Assembly: GCA_913052135.1 (NCBI GenBank)
Contig: CAJXDY010000002.1
Location: forward strand, 1-64,000
Source: UBA8106 sp913052135
GTDB taxonomy: Bacteria; Acidobacteriota; Vicinamibacteria; Vicinamibacterales; UBA823
Direction: 5' to 3'
Length of the DNA: 64,000 bases
How positions within the stretch are numbered: the stretch's first letter is position 1; every line of letters starts with the position of its first letter. Below are positions 36,567-45,418 of this stretch, piece after piece. The translations under genes were made by a program, and so were the position numbers. Under the pieces are notes generated by a model. It was not told where the DNA came from, made no database searches, and worked only from the letters and a program-made list of their open reading frames with translations.

Positions 36567-37691
36567 CTAGGTAACTTTTCCTCTGGCCGTGATCGGAATG
36601 CTCTGAACGACAGTCAAATCGTCCACGAGAAACACGGTGTCAACTAGATTTGATACGACACAAGAGTGGTTGGGCAGGATTCTCACACGGTCGCCAGGCT
36701 CAAGCCGACTTGAGCCATTCTGGGCTATTACCACAGCATGTTCCTCTGACAAGCGATCGATAAACAAGGTGTCATCAGGAGTGGTCGTTTCCAGTTTTGT
36801 GAAAACTGCACCGTAACCTTTCGGCTGTACCTTGCCTCGTCCTGTGTCTGAGGTGAGTATCTTGCTTCCACAGTCAAGAATTAATCGATCTTCAGCCGGT
36901 TTTGAAACAACGGTCGCCAAGACCGATAAGGCACAATCCTGAAGCGTGGCTGAACCGATCGCGACTTGACTCCGGTCGTAGTAGACGTAGTTTCCTGGGC
37001 GTAATTCAGTTAATCCAGGTTCTGTAGCACTAATAAGTGCAGTTGCGGTTGCCCCAACACTAATTTCGTCGATCGCGACACCAACACGGCGAGACTCGTT
37101 CGCTAAATTTCGAAGCATGGCTGCTTCGTCTCTAGCGATTGCTACTCGTTCGTCGTCCGACTTCACGTCGTAGCTATGTCCTGCGTGACTGAGCAATCCG
37201 CGAAGACGAAGACCTTGAAGTGCTACCGTTTGTTGGAGAAACTTGACCGCAGTTTGCAGATCAGGGTCTATGCCGCATCGATGATAGCCAACGTCGACCT
37301 TAACTAGCACATCGAGCTGTTTCCCATGTTCCACCATAAACCGTGACCAGTTCTCAGCGACACGTAGGTGATCGATAGCGATTGATACATGTACACGATC
37401 CATTAGTGCAGCCAAACGGGTCGCGTTTGATGGATTTATTGGGTAGGGAAGACGAATGTCACTACAACCAGCATCTGCAAAAACTTCAGCCTCGCCAATT
37501 TTAGCGCAGCAGATACCTTGGGCGCCGTGGTCGAGTTGCCAGCGGGCAATAAGGGGACTCTTGTGTGTTTTAGTGTGAGGTCGTAGCGCTATCCCTCCGT
37601 CCGTCGCGGCACGTTGCATCCGACCGATGTTAGCTACAAGTCTTTTACGTTCAATGAGGACTTGCGGAGTCGGCACAGCACTCAATTGCAC
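36567..37691 (-). CDS. D-threonine aldolase / D-serine dehydratase-like PLP protein
   Basis: A 374-residue fold-type III PLP enzyme with an alanine-racemase-like N-terminal barrel. The PLP lysine lies in RPHTKTHKS (residues 37-45), and the C-terminal RVRILPNHSCVVSN contains the histidine and cysteine that hold zinc or manganese in D-threonine aldolases and D-serine dehydratases. Reaction candidates are retro-aldol cleavage of D-threonine or D-3-hydroxyaspartate, or D-serine deamination. GTG 37691 follows an AAAAGGAAAA ribosome site. It is the last gene of a minus-strand run behind the aldehyde dehydrogenase (24 bp gap). Confidence 0.9.
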   Translation of the reverse strand: MQLSAVPTPQVLIERKRLVANIGRMQRAATDGGIALRPHTKTHKSPLIARWQLDHGAQGICCAKIGEAEVFADAGCSDIRLPYPINPSNATRLAALMDRVHVSIAIDHLRVAENWSRFMVEHGKQLDVLVKVDVGYHRCGIDPDLQTAVKFLQQTVALQGLRLRGLLSHAGHSYDVKSDDERVAIARDEAAMLRNLANESRRVGVAIDEISVGATATALISATEPGLTELRPGNYVYYDRSQVAIGSATLQDCALSVLATVVSKPAEDRLILDCGSKILTSDTGRGKVQPKGYGAVFTKLETTTPDDTLFIDRLSEEHAVVIAQNGSSRLEPGDRVRILPNHSCVVSNLVDTVFLVDDLTVVQSIPITARGKVT

Positions 37692-37715
37692 AGGTTTTTC
37701 CTTTTCAATGGCGTA

Positions 37716-39299
37716 TCAAAAGATCCGCACGCGACTCTGCTCACGTAGAAATTGTTGGACGTAGTAGGCGCCCCCGGCACCGCGACCCGAAGATCCACTA
37801 CCTTTCCAACCACCAAATGGATTGATGCCGGGCCAAGCTCCAGTGGTTGCGCCAGCTTGTCGATTGGCATACACAACACCCGCTTGGATCCGATCAAAGA
37901 ACTGGGCAATTTCTGATTCATCCTCTGTAAAGATTCCTGCTGTCAAGCCGTACTCGGTTTGGTTAGACAGTTCGAGTGCTTCATCGAGTGACGCGATGCT
38001 ACCGACAACAGTGAGTGGCACGAATAACTCATCGACGAATAGTCGATGATCCAACGGGAGTCCGTCTATCACAGTGGGTTCAAGGAAATATCCATGCCGC
38101 AATAGGTCCTCCGTGATGCGTCTACCTCCCGTAAGAATCCGTCCACCGTCTTGCCCGGCTTCCTCAATGGCGCGTTCGTACGTTTTGATCGCTTGTTCGT
38201 TGATCACTGGACCAAGCCATTTATTCCGGTCCATTGGATCGCCAACAGTGATTTGTTTTGTTTTTTCGACCAAGAGCTCAACGAAACGATCTTTTACCTC
38301 CGCTGCGACATACACGCGAGAGCATGCAGAACACTTCTGTCCCTGGGCGCCAAAGGCCGACCGCCAAACACCCTCGCTAGCCTTTTCGAGGTTAGCGGAG
38401 TTCATCACGATTGCTGGATTCTTGCCTCCCATTTCTGTGATCACTGGGCGTGGTGTCTGTCGTCTACCGTTTTCACTTGCCAGCAACATGCCGACTTCCT
38501 TTGAACCGGTAAAGACAATACCGTTGATGCCTGGGTTAGCACTGATTTCCTGTCCAACCGTGGAACCAGGACCAGTGACAACATTGAGTACCCCCGGTGG
38601 TAATCCGGCTGCCGTCGCAATTTCGTACAGCTTGATGCCGAGTAATGGCGTGTCGGTTGCTGGTTTCAATACTACAGTGTTACCTGTTACCAAGGCAGCA
38701 CCGACAGGCCCGGCTGCTAGGGCCATGGGGAAGTTGAATGGTGCAATTACTCCCCAGACTCCATACGGTCGAAGGACACTTGTGTTTTCCTCGCCTGGTC
38801 CCAGTGCGTCCATTTTCAGCGCGAAGCCAGCGTTGGCTTCCATCTGGCTGCAGTAATACGCCATGAAGTCGGCTGACTCTTCGATATCACCAACGCATTC
38901 AAGCCGGTTCTTACCAGTTTCGTATCCCATCCATGCTGATAAGTCCCATCGGTTTTTACGAATGCCTTCAGAAATGTTGCGCACCACGGCCACACGTTCT
39001 TCCCAAGGTTTGGCGCTCCATGACTTTGCCGCAGCATTTGCAGCACGTACGGCGTCACGAACATGATCCGCAGTGCCAGTCTGAAAGCGTGCCAGTACTT
39101 GTCGGGTGTCTATCGGACTGACATCATCGAACTGTTCAGCTGATTCGATGGCTTGTCCATCAATATACATGGGGTGTGTCTGGCCGAACTTCGGGGTGAT
39201 TCGTTCGATGGCTCGGTCAATGCCGTTATGCAGATCATTCATCTGGTCTGCGCTCATTGTCGCGTAGGTGATCTTCTGGTCTTGGGTCGGTTCTACCAT
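37716..39299 (-). CDS. aldehyde dehydrogenase, 1-pyrroline-5-carboxylate dehydrogenase type
   Basis: A 527-residue NAD-dependent aldehyde dehydrogenase. The Rossmann segment GNTVVLKPATDTP, ITEMGGKNPAIV with the general-base glutamate, and the active-site cysteine in QGQKCSACSRVYV are present. The N-terminal VERKITYATMSADQ-like leader, the GYETGKNRLECVGDIEESADF segment and the YANRQAGATTGAWPGINPFGGWKGSGSSG ending resemble RocA/PruA-type enzymes that oxidise glutamate semialdehyde, though the family assignment is approximate. The ATG at 39299 is preferred to GTG 39305 because of AGGAAAGG at 8 bp spacing. It sits 68 bp after a PYROXD2-like gene and leads into the D-threonine aldolase-like gene. 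Confidence 0.88.
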   Translation of the reverse strand: MVEPTQDQKITYATMSADQMNDLHNGIDRAIERITPKFGQTHPMYIDGQAIESAEQFDDVSPIDTRQVLARFQTGTADHVRDAVRAANAAAKSWSAKPWEERVAVVRNISEGIRKNRWDLSAWMGYETGKNRLECVGDIEESADFMAYYCSQMEANAGFALKMDALGPGEENTSVLRPYGVWGVIAPFNFPMALAAGPVGAALVTGNTVVLKPATDTPLLGIKLYEIATAAGLPPGVLNVVTGPGSTVGQEISANPGINGIVFTGSKEVGMLLASENGRRQTPRPVITEMGGKNPAIVMNSANLEKASEGVWRSAFGAQGQKCSACSRVYVAAEVKDRFVELLVEKTKQITVGDPMDRNKWLGPVINEQAIKTYERAIEEAGQDGGRILTGGRRITEDLLRHGYFLEPTVIDGLPLDHRLFVDELFVPLTVVGSIASLDEALELSNQTEYGLTAGIFTEDESEIAQFFDRIQAGVVYANRQAGATTGAWPGINPFGGWKGSGSSGRGAGGAYYVQQFLREQSRVRIF

Positions 39300-39366
39300 T
39301 GCCACTACCTTTCCTCTCGATAAATGTTCTTCATTGTAGCCTTAGCCTCTTAAGTAGCATCAGACT

Positions 39367-40983
39367 TTAGGATCTTTTTCGACGGTCTTTTAAGACTTCC
39401 CGACTTGCATTCATGCCGCAGGCTCCCGTCACACCTCCACCAGGATGTGTACCTGCTCCACAGAGGTATAGTTGGCGCATGGGTGTACGGTACTGTGACA
39501 AGCTAGGGAGTGGTCGCAGGTTGAACAACTGGTCGAGCGCATGTTCTCCATGAAAAATATGACCGCCAGTCATTCCATAAGTTGATTCAAAATCGAACGG
39601 TGTCAAAACCTGCTGGCCGACGATGTGCTGGTCGAGTGTTGGTACGTAATGCCGAAGTTCAGCGAGAACAGCGTCTTTAAACGGGTCACGCGATTGATCC
39701 CAATTACTGTCACGAAGCTGATACGGTGCAAATTGGGCACAAATAGACAACACATGGTGTCCAGTTGGCGCAAGTGTGGGATCGGTGAGTGTCGGAATAG
39801 TAATGTCCATGTACGGATGATCTGAATATCGACCGTACTTCGATGCATCAAACGCTCGCTCAAGATAATCCAGGTCTGGACCAATGTGTATCCGGCCTGA
39901 TAATGCTGAGGCGGCCTCGGTTTTCGTTGCTGTGTTTAACGCCGTGAATACAGGCAGTGCATCTAACGCCAAATTGATTTTCGCCATGACGCCGCGAGTC
40001 CGAATATTCTGTAATTTAGTGACGAAGTTCGGGTCAAGATTGGCTGGATCGACAAGGTGTAGCAATGTGCGTTTTGGATCAACATTTGAAATCACAGTCG
40101 AGGCTGTAATTTCTTCTCCGTCATCAAGAACAACACCAACTGCTTGACCGGACTTCACCGTGATTCGTGTGACCTCAACGTTATTACGAATTGTCGCACC
40201 GGCGGCCTCGGCTGCTGCTGCCATTCCTTGAGTGAGGGCTCCAAGACCACCTTGGAATCCATGGATTGCCCCGACTGGATGATCGCTAAGCGCTGCTTGC
40301 AGTAGCAACGCTGCACCAGATCCAACTGACCGGGGACCACGGAAATCGCCATAGATACCACGTGCCGCGAGGAGGGACTTTAGTATGTCCGTTTCAAACC
40401 ATTCGGCGAGGAGGTCAGCCACAGGCATGGGTAGCCAGCGCAGGAGACGGAATCCGTTAGTTCGACCGAGGGCGCGAAATTTACGGCTTGTTTTAAGGAA
40501 TTGCCAAGCGTCGGCTAACGTTGGCGTTTCGATTGACGGTGGTGTACGCCAAAGGACATCCCTCAGCAAGTCACTTATTTGGTGAATGCTTTGATTGAAT
40601 TCTTGGTAACGCTCGCCATCTTTCCTGGATAATTTCGAAATTTCCTCCACTGTGCGGTCTGCGTCAACATATGCGACAAGTCGCTGCCCGTCCAAAAGGG
40701 GTGCGAAGGCGCAAGTTTCTGGCTCCAATCGTTTCACACCAAATTGATGCAATTTCATATCGCGGATAATGTTTGGATGAACCGGTCCAGCGGAGTGTGC
40801 GAGTGTGGAGCAGCGGAAACCAGGACACAACTCTGACGTAATTGCTGCGCCACCGACCATGCTTCGACGTTCTAACACCAACGGCTTCAATCCCGCTTTA
40901 GCAAGATAAAAAGCTGCGACCAGTCCGTTGTGTCCTCCACCTATGATAACGGTGTCGACAGCGTGGTTACGTGTCACGTTCAT
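39367..40983 (-). CDS. PYROXD2-like FAD-dependent oxidoreductase, copy B
   Basis: A 538-residue phytoene-desaturase-like flavoprotein of the PYROXD2 group. The FAD loop is IIGGGHNGLVAAFYLA near residues 13-28, followed by PLVLERRSMVGGAA and later the C-terminal LYLCGAGTHPGGGVTGACG flavin-closing motif. The organisation and sequence match the neighbouring copy (41008-42606), so they are tandem paralogues, clearly diverged. No carotenoid genes are nearby, making a carotenoid role unlikely. It probably oxidises an amine or other non-carotenoid substrate. ATG 40983 has ATAGGA upstream. Confidence 0.9.
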   Translation of the reverse strand: MNVTRNHAVDTVIIGGGHNGLVAAFYLAKAGLKPLVLERRSMVGGAAITSELCPGFRCSTLAHSAGPVHPNIIRDMKLHQFGVKRLEPETCAFAPLLDGQRLVAYVDADRTVEEISKLSRKDGERYQEFNQSIHQISDLLRDVLWRTPPSIETPTLADAWQFLKTSRKFRALGRTNGFRLLRWLPMPVADLLAEWFETDILKSLLAARGIYGDFRGPRSVGSGAALLLQAALSDHPVGAIHGFQGGLGALTQGMAAAAEAAGATIRNNVEVTRITVKSGQAVGVVLDDGEEITASTVISNVDPKRTLLHLVDPANLDPNFVTKLQNIRTRGVMAKINLALDALPVFTALNTATKTEAASALSGRIHIGPDLDYLERAFDASKYGRYSDHPYMDITIPTLTDPTLAPTGHHVLSICAQFAPYQLRDSNWDQSRDPFKDAVLAELRHYVPTLDQHIVGQQVLTPFDFESTYGMTGGHIFHGEHALDQLFNLRPLPSLSQYRTPMRQLYLCGAGTHPGGGVTGACGMNASREVLKDRRKRS

Positions 40984-41007
40984 ATGGTTCCTATCGAATG
41001 AGGCACA

Positions 41008-42606
41008 TCAGCAGGCTCCATCGAATTTTGAGTTACCCAATATACGTTGAGCAGCGTTTCGTCCTGGAGCTCCCATAATGCCGCCTCCAGGATGAGCTCC
41101 AGACCCGCACATATAAAGGTTTTTGATGGGGGTTTGGTAGTTTGCCCAGCCTGGCGCTGGGCGCAGGAAGAACAATTGTTCAAGTGAAAGCTCACCTTGG
41201 AAAATATTCCCTTCGGTCAATCCAAACTCCCGCTCCAGATCGAGAGGTGTCAGCACCTGACGATGCAACACAATGTTTTTCAGGTTTGGCGCATACTCTG
41301 CGAGTGTGTCAATAACACAGTCGCCAAAATGTTCCCGCTCACTATCCCAATCTCCTTGCTTTAGGTGGTATGGCGCGTACTGCACGAAACACGACATTAC
41401 GTGTTTGCCAGGTGGAGCGACAGTCGGATCTGTTAGGCTTGGAATAACGATATCTATATAAGGTCGTTCAGAGTATTGCCCATATTTCGCATCGTCGTAT
41501 GCACGTTCGATGTAATCGATGCTCGGAGAAATCGAGATTGCACCTCGTAGGTGAGAGCCCGCACCAGGTAGACATGTAAAATCCGGTAGCGTGTCTAATG
41601 CAAGGTTGACTTTACCTGATGATCCACGAAACTTATATCGACGGATGTCATCAGAAAACTCGTCTGGTAAATGTTCGCTTCCCACCATCTTTAGAAAAGT
41701 CAAACGTGGATCAACACTTGACGCTATAACATCGGCATACACACAGTCACCGTTCTCAAGCACGACGCCAGTGGCACGTCCGCGTTTGACCAAAATTTTT
41801 GAAACGCTAGCCTCCGTTTCAATTTCCGCACCGGCTTCCCTTGCGGCTTTAGCGATTGCATTGGAGATTGCCCCTGTACCACCACGTGGTAATCCCCAAG
41901 ATCGGAAAGCCCCATCAATTTCACCCATATAGTGATGTAGCAGCACAAACGCGGTGCCTGGGGAACGCACGCCCAGAAACGTACCTATAATTCCAGACGC
42001 TGCCATTGTTGCCTTCAGTACATCAGTTTCAAACCACTGATTCAGGAGATCGACTGCGCTCATGGTCATGAGTTGAATTTGTTTATGCTGGTTGTCAGAT
42101 GACAAATTCCTAAAGCGCTTGCCAATTGACATAAGTTGCATAAGGGCACGCGGGTTGAAAGACATTGGATCAGGTGGTGTCATGCTCAGCAGCGGCTTGA
42201 CGAACCGACCCATCTCGAACATCGTTCTGCCGTAGTCTTCATAGGCCTCGGCATCAAGTCGGGAATGTCTAGCGATTTCCCGTCGAGTTGTCGCATGGTC
42301 GTTCACCCGCCAGAGATAGTCACCGTCAGGCATCGGTGTAAAGGTGCCGTCCAGCGGCAAAATTTCGAGACCATGCTTCGGGAGATTAAGATCGCGAATA
42401 ATCTCAGGTCGAAGGAGAGACACGACGTAAGAACAGACAGAGAAGGTGAAGCCAGGGAAGACTTCTTCACTAACGGCGGCGCCGCCCAATACATGACGAC
42501 GTTCGAGCACCAATGTTTTCTTGCCGGCGCGCGCAAGGTACGCCGCTGTTACTAAACCATTGTGCCCACCACCAATGATGACAGCATCATACTTACCGGT
42601 CGTCAT
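41008..42606 (-). CDS. PYROXD2-like FAD-dependent oxidoreductase, copy A
   Basis: A 532-residue paralogue of the gene at 39367-40983. The start is ATG 42606 (MTTGKYDAVIIGGGHNGLV); an upstream extension to 42804 runs into the divergent gene's start region and is not real. The FAD loop, LVLERRHVLGGAAVSEEVFPGF, SSGKVNLALDTLPDFT and the terminal YMCGSGAHPGGGIMGAPG motif all match the family. It leads a four-gene minus-strand unit of copy A, copy B, aldehyde dehydrogenase and D-threonine aldolase-like gene, with gaps of 24, 67 and 24 bp. Confidence 0.9.
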   Translation of the reverse strand: MTTGKYDAVIIGGGHNGLVTAAYLARAGKKTLVLERRHVLGGAAVSEEVFPGFTFSVCSYVVSLLRPEIIRDLNLPKHGLEILPLDGTFTPMPDGDYLWRVNDHATTRREIARHSRLDAEAYEDYGRTMFEMGRFVKPLLSMTPPDPMSFNPRALMQLMSIGKRFRNLSSDNQHKQIQLMTMSAVDLLNQWFETDVLKATMAASGIIGTFLGVRSPGTAFVLLHHYMGEIDGAFRSWGLPRGGTGAISNAIAKAAREAGAEIETEASVSKILVKRGRATGVVLENGDCVYADVIASSVDPRLTFLKMVGSEHLPDEFSDDIRRYKFRGSSGKVNLALDTLPDFTCLPGAGSHLRGAISISPSIDYIERAYDDAKYGQYSERPYIDIVIPSLTDPTVAPPGKHVMSCFVQYAPYHLKQGDWDSEREHFGDCVIDTLAEYAPNLKNIVLHRQVLTPLDLEREFGLTEGNIFQGELSLEQLFFLRPAPGWANYQTPIKNLYMCGSGAHPGGGIMGAPGRNAAQRILGNSKFDGAC

Positions 42607-42708
42607 GTCGCTATTTGTCCAATGATTGCAAGAGTTAATGTTTGAATGTGGAGATCGACGTGTTTCGTTCCATGCTCCAATCTGACATTGTATGCGATCG
42701 ACTGGCCT

Positions 42709-42737
42709 TGTCGGAATCGCCTTCCACTCTCTATAAT
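42709..42737 (+). promoter_or_regulatory. sigma70-type promoter for the GcvT-like gene
   Basis: TTGTCG (42709-42714) and a perfect TATAAT (42732-42737) are 17 bp apart. The predicted transcript start is near 42744, giving a leader of about 37 nt with TAGGAG before the GTG at 42781. Confidence 0.6.
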
Positions 42738-42780
42738 CCGATAAGGACGTCAGAACAAGACTTCGGAGATAGGAGTAATA

Positions 42781-43992
42781 GTGCCAATTGGATCGGCCGT
42801 GCACGCGCGAACCTTGCAGTTATGCGAAAGTCTTAATTATCGTGACTGGTCTGGATATTATGCAGTTAGTGCGTATGAAAGTCACCACGACTACGAGTAC
42901 AGTGCTATTCGCACAGGCGCTGCTTTAATTGACATCTCTCCACTGTACAAATATCTCATCAAGGGGCCTGATGCGGAGCGCTTGGTTAACCGCGTGATTA
43001 CGCGAGATGTGACGAAGTTAAAAGTTGGCCAGGTTACTTACACGACTTGGTGTGATGAATTTGGAAAAGTCATTGATGATGGCACGGTGTCGAAGTTGGC
43101 AGAAGATCGCTATCGCTGGACTGCGGCCGACCCAAACCTGCTCTGGTTTCAGCGCAATGCCCGTGGTTTAAACGTGTCCATCGAAGATATATCACAAGAA
43201 ATGGCGGCTTTGGCTATCCAGGGTCCCATGTCGGCTAAAGTGCTTGGTCGACTTTCTGATTGCGATCTACAGAACCTGAAGTACTTTCGGGTTTTGAGTA
43301 CTACTTTAGCCAACCTCTCCGTAGACGTGTCACGTACTGGGTACACAGGTGATCTCGGTTATGAGTTATGGATGAAATGGCAGGATGCGGTCAAAGTATG
43401 GGATGCGGTTATCGGCCTTAAGTCGTTATTTGGTGTGCGACCGGTGGGCATGTTGGCGCTAGATGTTGCTCGCATCGAAGCTGGTTTGCTACTAACCGAC
43501 GTGGATTTTGTTAGTAGCCGTAAGGCGCTGACTTCGTCACAATCCTATTCGCCGTTCGAAATGGGATTAGGGCGGCTGGTTAGTCTCGACAAAGAATGTT
43601 TTGTCGGCCAAACGGCTCTTCAGAATGAGTATCGTAGAGGATCGACTCGTCAAATTGTTGGGCTTGAGGTTGACTGGGCTCAAATCGAACGTTTGTATGA
43701 TCGAGCGCAACTGCCCGCTGAACCTCCAATGGTCGCGTCCCGAGAAGCTGTACCGATTTACAACAATAATGTTCAGATTGGCAAGGTAACATCAATGACT
43801 TGGTCACCCGCACTGAAGAAGTTGATCGCCCTTGGTACTTTAGCGAAAAATAGTTGCGAACAGGGCAATCACGTCCAAGTCGAGTACACCATCGACGCGG
43901 TCCGGTACAAAGTAAATGCCACGGTGGCTAAGACACCATTCTTTAATCCCCCGCGTAAGGTTTCGACCTCGCCAATTGAAGATCCAAATTAG
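42781..43992 (+). CDS. GcvT-like folate-binding aminomethyltransferase family protein
   Basis: A 403-residue member of the GcvT family, which transfers one-carbon units to tetrahydrofolate. Typical segments are RTGAALIDISPLYKYLIKGPDAERLVNR near residues 41-68, VTYTTWCDEFGKVIDDGTV, a central LSVDVSRTGYTGDLGYELW and a C-terminal barrel. A glycine-cleavage T-protein usually has GcvH and GcvP next to it; none is here, so this is more likely a demethylase for an N-methylated or S-methylated compound. It starts at GTG 42781 with TAGGAG upstream and a good promoter, and is divergent from the PYROXD2-like operon. Confidence 0.88.
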   Translation: MPIGSAVHARTLQLCESLNYRDWSGYYAVSAYESHHDYEYSAIRTGAALIDISPLYKYLIKGPDAERLVNRVITRDVTKLKVGQVTYTTWCDEFGKVIDDGTVSKLAEDRYRWTAADPNLLWFQRNARGLNVSIEDISQEMAALAIQGPMSAKVLGRLSDCDLQNLKYFRVLSTTLANLSVDVSRTGYTGDLGYELWMKWQDAVKVWDAVIGLKSLFGVRPVGMLALDVARIEAGLLLTDVDFVSSRKALTSSQSYSPFEMGLGRLVSLDKECFVGQTALQNEYRRGSTRQIVGLEVDWAQIERLYDRAQLPAEPPMVASREAVPIYNNNVQIGKVTSMTWSPALKKLIALGTLAKNSCEQGNHVQVEYTIDAVRYKVNATVAKTPFFNPPRKVSTSPIEDPN

Positions 43993-44054
43993 TAATTACG
44001 ATTTTTTCGAAGCTTCTAAAGTGCGCAACTAAGTCCCAGAGTCTCGTATATGTA

Positions 44055-44060
44055 TATAAT
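44055..44060 (+). promoter_or_regulatory. extended -10 element of the DUF6526-sdh operon
   Basis: TATATAATGTG contains a perfect TATAAT (44055-44060) with a TG two bases before, giving an extended -10. The -35 region 17-18 bp upstream is poor. Start of transcription near 44067 gives a 38-nt leader ending in AAGGAGG. Confidence 0.45.
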
Positions 44061-44104
44061 GTGATGTTCATCTAGTTACAATCTTGTCTTCAAGGAGGAC
44101 TCCA

Positions 44105-44545
44105 ATGTCGCAAGCGCAACCACAAAATTACGGCAACCACTCGCGTATGGTTGCACCATTCCATTATGTTGCATTGCCACTTCTTCTAATCAATTTTGGT
44201 TGGTCAATTTATCGAGCCATTACGGCGATGTCCACGGAGACCATAATTGGGGCATTAACTGCTCTTGCTCTGATCATTATTGGTTTATTTTCAAGAATAC
44301 ATGCTCTTTGGGCGCAGGATCGTGTCATTAGACTCGAAATGCGCTTAAAACTAATTGACATTCTTCCAGACGACCTTAAATCGCGGTTTGACGATCTTTC
44401 AACGGCCCACCTTGTTGCCTTACGTTTTGCTAGTGATGCTGAGCTTCCTGGACTAGTTCGCAGGGTGCTCGATGGCAGTTTGACCGAACAGAAGGCGATT
44501 AAACAGGCGATTGTGAATTGGCAGGCAGACTATCAGCGTGTCTGA
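44105..44545 (+). CDS. DUF6526 family membrane protein
   Basis: A 146-residue protein with two transmembrane helices in the first 65 residues (FHYVALPLLLINFGWSIYRA and IIGALTALALIIIGLFSRI), then a cytosolic part of about 80 residues. The opening QNYGNHSRMVAPFHY is the characteristic DUF6526 start. No function is known. The ATG at 44105 has a perfect AAGGAGG 6 bp before it, the best ribosome site in the region. It lies 31 bp before the succinate dehydrogenase anchor gene and appears to head that operon. Confidence 0.8.
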   Translation: MSQAQPQNYGNHSRMVAPFHYVALPLLLINFGWSIYRAITAMSTETIIGALTALALIIIGLFSRIHALWAQDRVIRLEMRLKLIDILPDDLKSRFDDLSTAHLVALRFASDAELPGLVRRVLDGSLTEQKAIKQAIVNWQADYQRV

Positions 44546-44576
44546 ATCCAATGGCGCACACGAAGGAGTGGTGTAA

Positions 44577-45383
44577 ATGGTTCAGGTGAGTATCCCAGTG
44601 CCAGCACGCCGGTTCGGGGAGACTTTTAGGAGTGACGCCTGGTGGCTACAACCTTTGGTTGTCGCGTTCGGGCTTGGCCTGTTTGTTGTTTATTCGACTT
44701 GGGCGGCGTTTCAGGGCGAGTATTATCACGCTGGGCCTTACCTGTCGCCGTTCTACTCGCCCGAGCTATTCGGTGCATCGTCACACGCTTGGCTCGGTAC
44801 AAAACCAACGGCATGGCCTGTTTGGTTACCGTGGTCACCGGCGTTTCTTATTCTTGGTATCCCAGTTGGGTTTCGATTGACCTGCTACTACTACCGCGGC
44901 GCTTACTATAAGGCTTTCTGGGCAGATCCTCCTAATTGTGCCGTTGGCGAGCTTCGAGAGTCTTACCTCGGTGAGCGCTCGTTTCCACTCATTATCCAGA
45001 ATGTACACCGGTATTTTCTCTATCTCGCCTTGGTGTTCATCATGATCCTTGCCTACGACGCTTGGAAGGGATTGTGGTTCCCTGATCCAGTCACGGGTAT
45101 TACAAGTTTTGGTATCGGAGTGGGTAGTCTTGTACTAATCCTGAACGTTACTCTCCTCGGTGGTTATACCTTCGGTTGTCACTCGTTGCGTCATCTGGCA
45201 GGTGGTCGCGTCGATAAACTCTCACACATGAATCGATTACGCCAGTCGACATATGACTGTGTGAGTTGTCTCAACCAACGACACATGCTCTGGGCGTGGA
45301 TGAGCTTGGTGTGGGTTGGCTTCACTGATTTTTATATTCGGATGTGTGCAATGGGTACTTGGACAGATTTTCGGTTGTTGTGA
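44577..45383 (+). CDS. succinate dehydrogenase membrane anchor subunit, actinobacterial Sdh1-like
   Basis: A 268-residue membrane protein with about five helices, resembling Rv0249c, the SdhC of mycobacterial Sdh1. It carries several histidines that may bind heme or act at the quinone site (IQNVHRYFLYLAL, GCHSLRHLAGGRVDKLSH). The arrangement with flavoprotein and iron-sulfur genes directly downstream confirms its role as the quinone-reducing anchor. It has an unusual long N-terminal ectodomain (EYYHAGPYLSPFYSPELFGASSHAW), also seen in the actinobacterial protein. Expressed probably with the gene before it. Confidence 0.85.
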   Translation: MVQVSIPVPARRFGETFRSDAWWLQPLVVAFGLGLFVVYSTWAAFQGEYYHAGPYLSPFYSPELFGASSHAWLGTKPTAWPVWLPWSPAFLILGIPVGFRLTCYYYRGAYYKAFWADPPNCAVGELRESYLGERSFPLIIQNVHRYFLYLALVFIMILAYDAWKGLWFPDPVTGITSFGIGVGSLVLILNVTLLGGYTFGCHSLRHLAGGRVDKLSHMNRLRQSTYDCVSCLNQRHMLWAWMSLVWVGFTDFYIRMCAMGTWTDFRLL

Positions 45384-45418
45384 TGGGCATTTGAAGCCTT
45401 GACGACGACTTACGAGTT

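Noticed and set aside
38074..38856. 260-residue open frame on the plus strand
   Set aside because: It is antisense to the conserved aldehyde dehydrogenase gene and has no recognisable domain; its length is a by-product of the coding strand's codon bias.
41008..42606. Phytoene desaturase function for the PYROXD2-like genes
   Set aside because: No phytoene synthase, lycopene cyclase or other carotenoid gene is nearby, and the catabolic neighbours point elsewhere.
42607..42804. 66-codon extension upstream of PYROXD2-like copy A
   Set aside because: It runs across the promoter and start codon of the divergent GcvT-like gene and has no similarity to the family's N-terminus.
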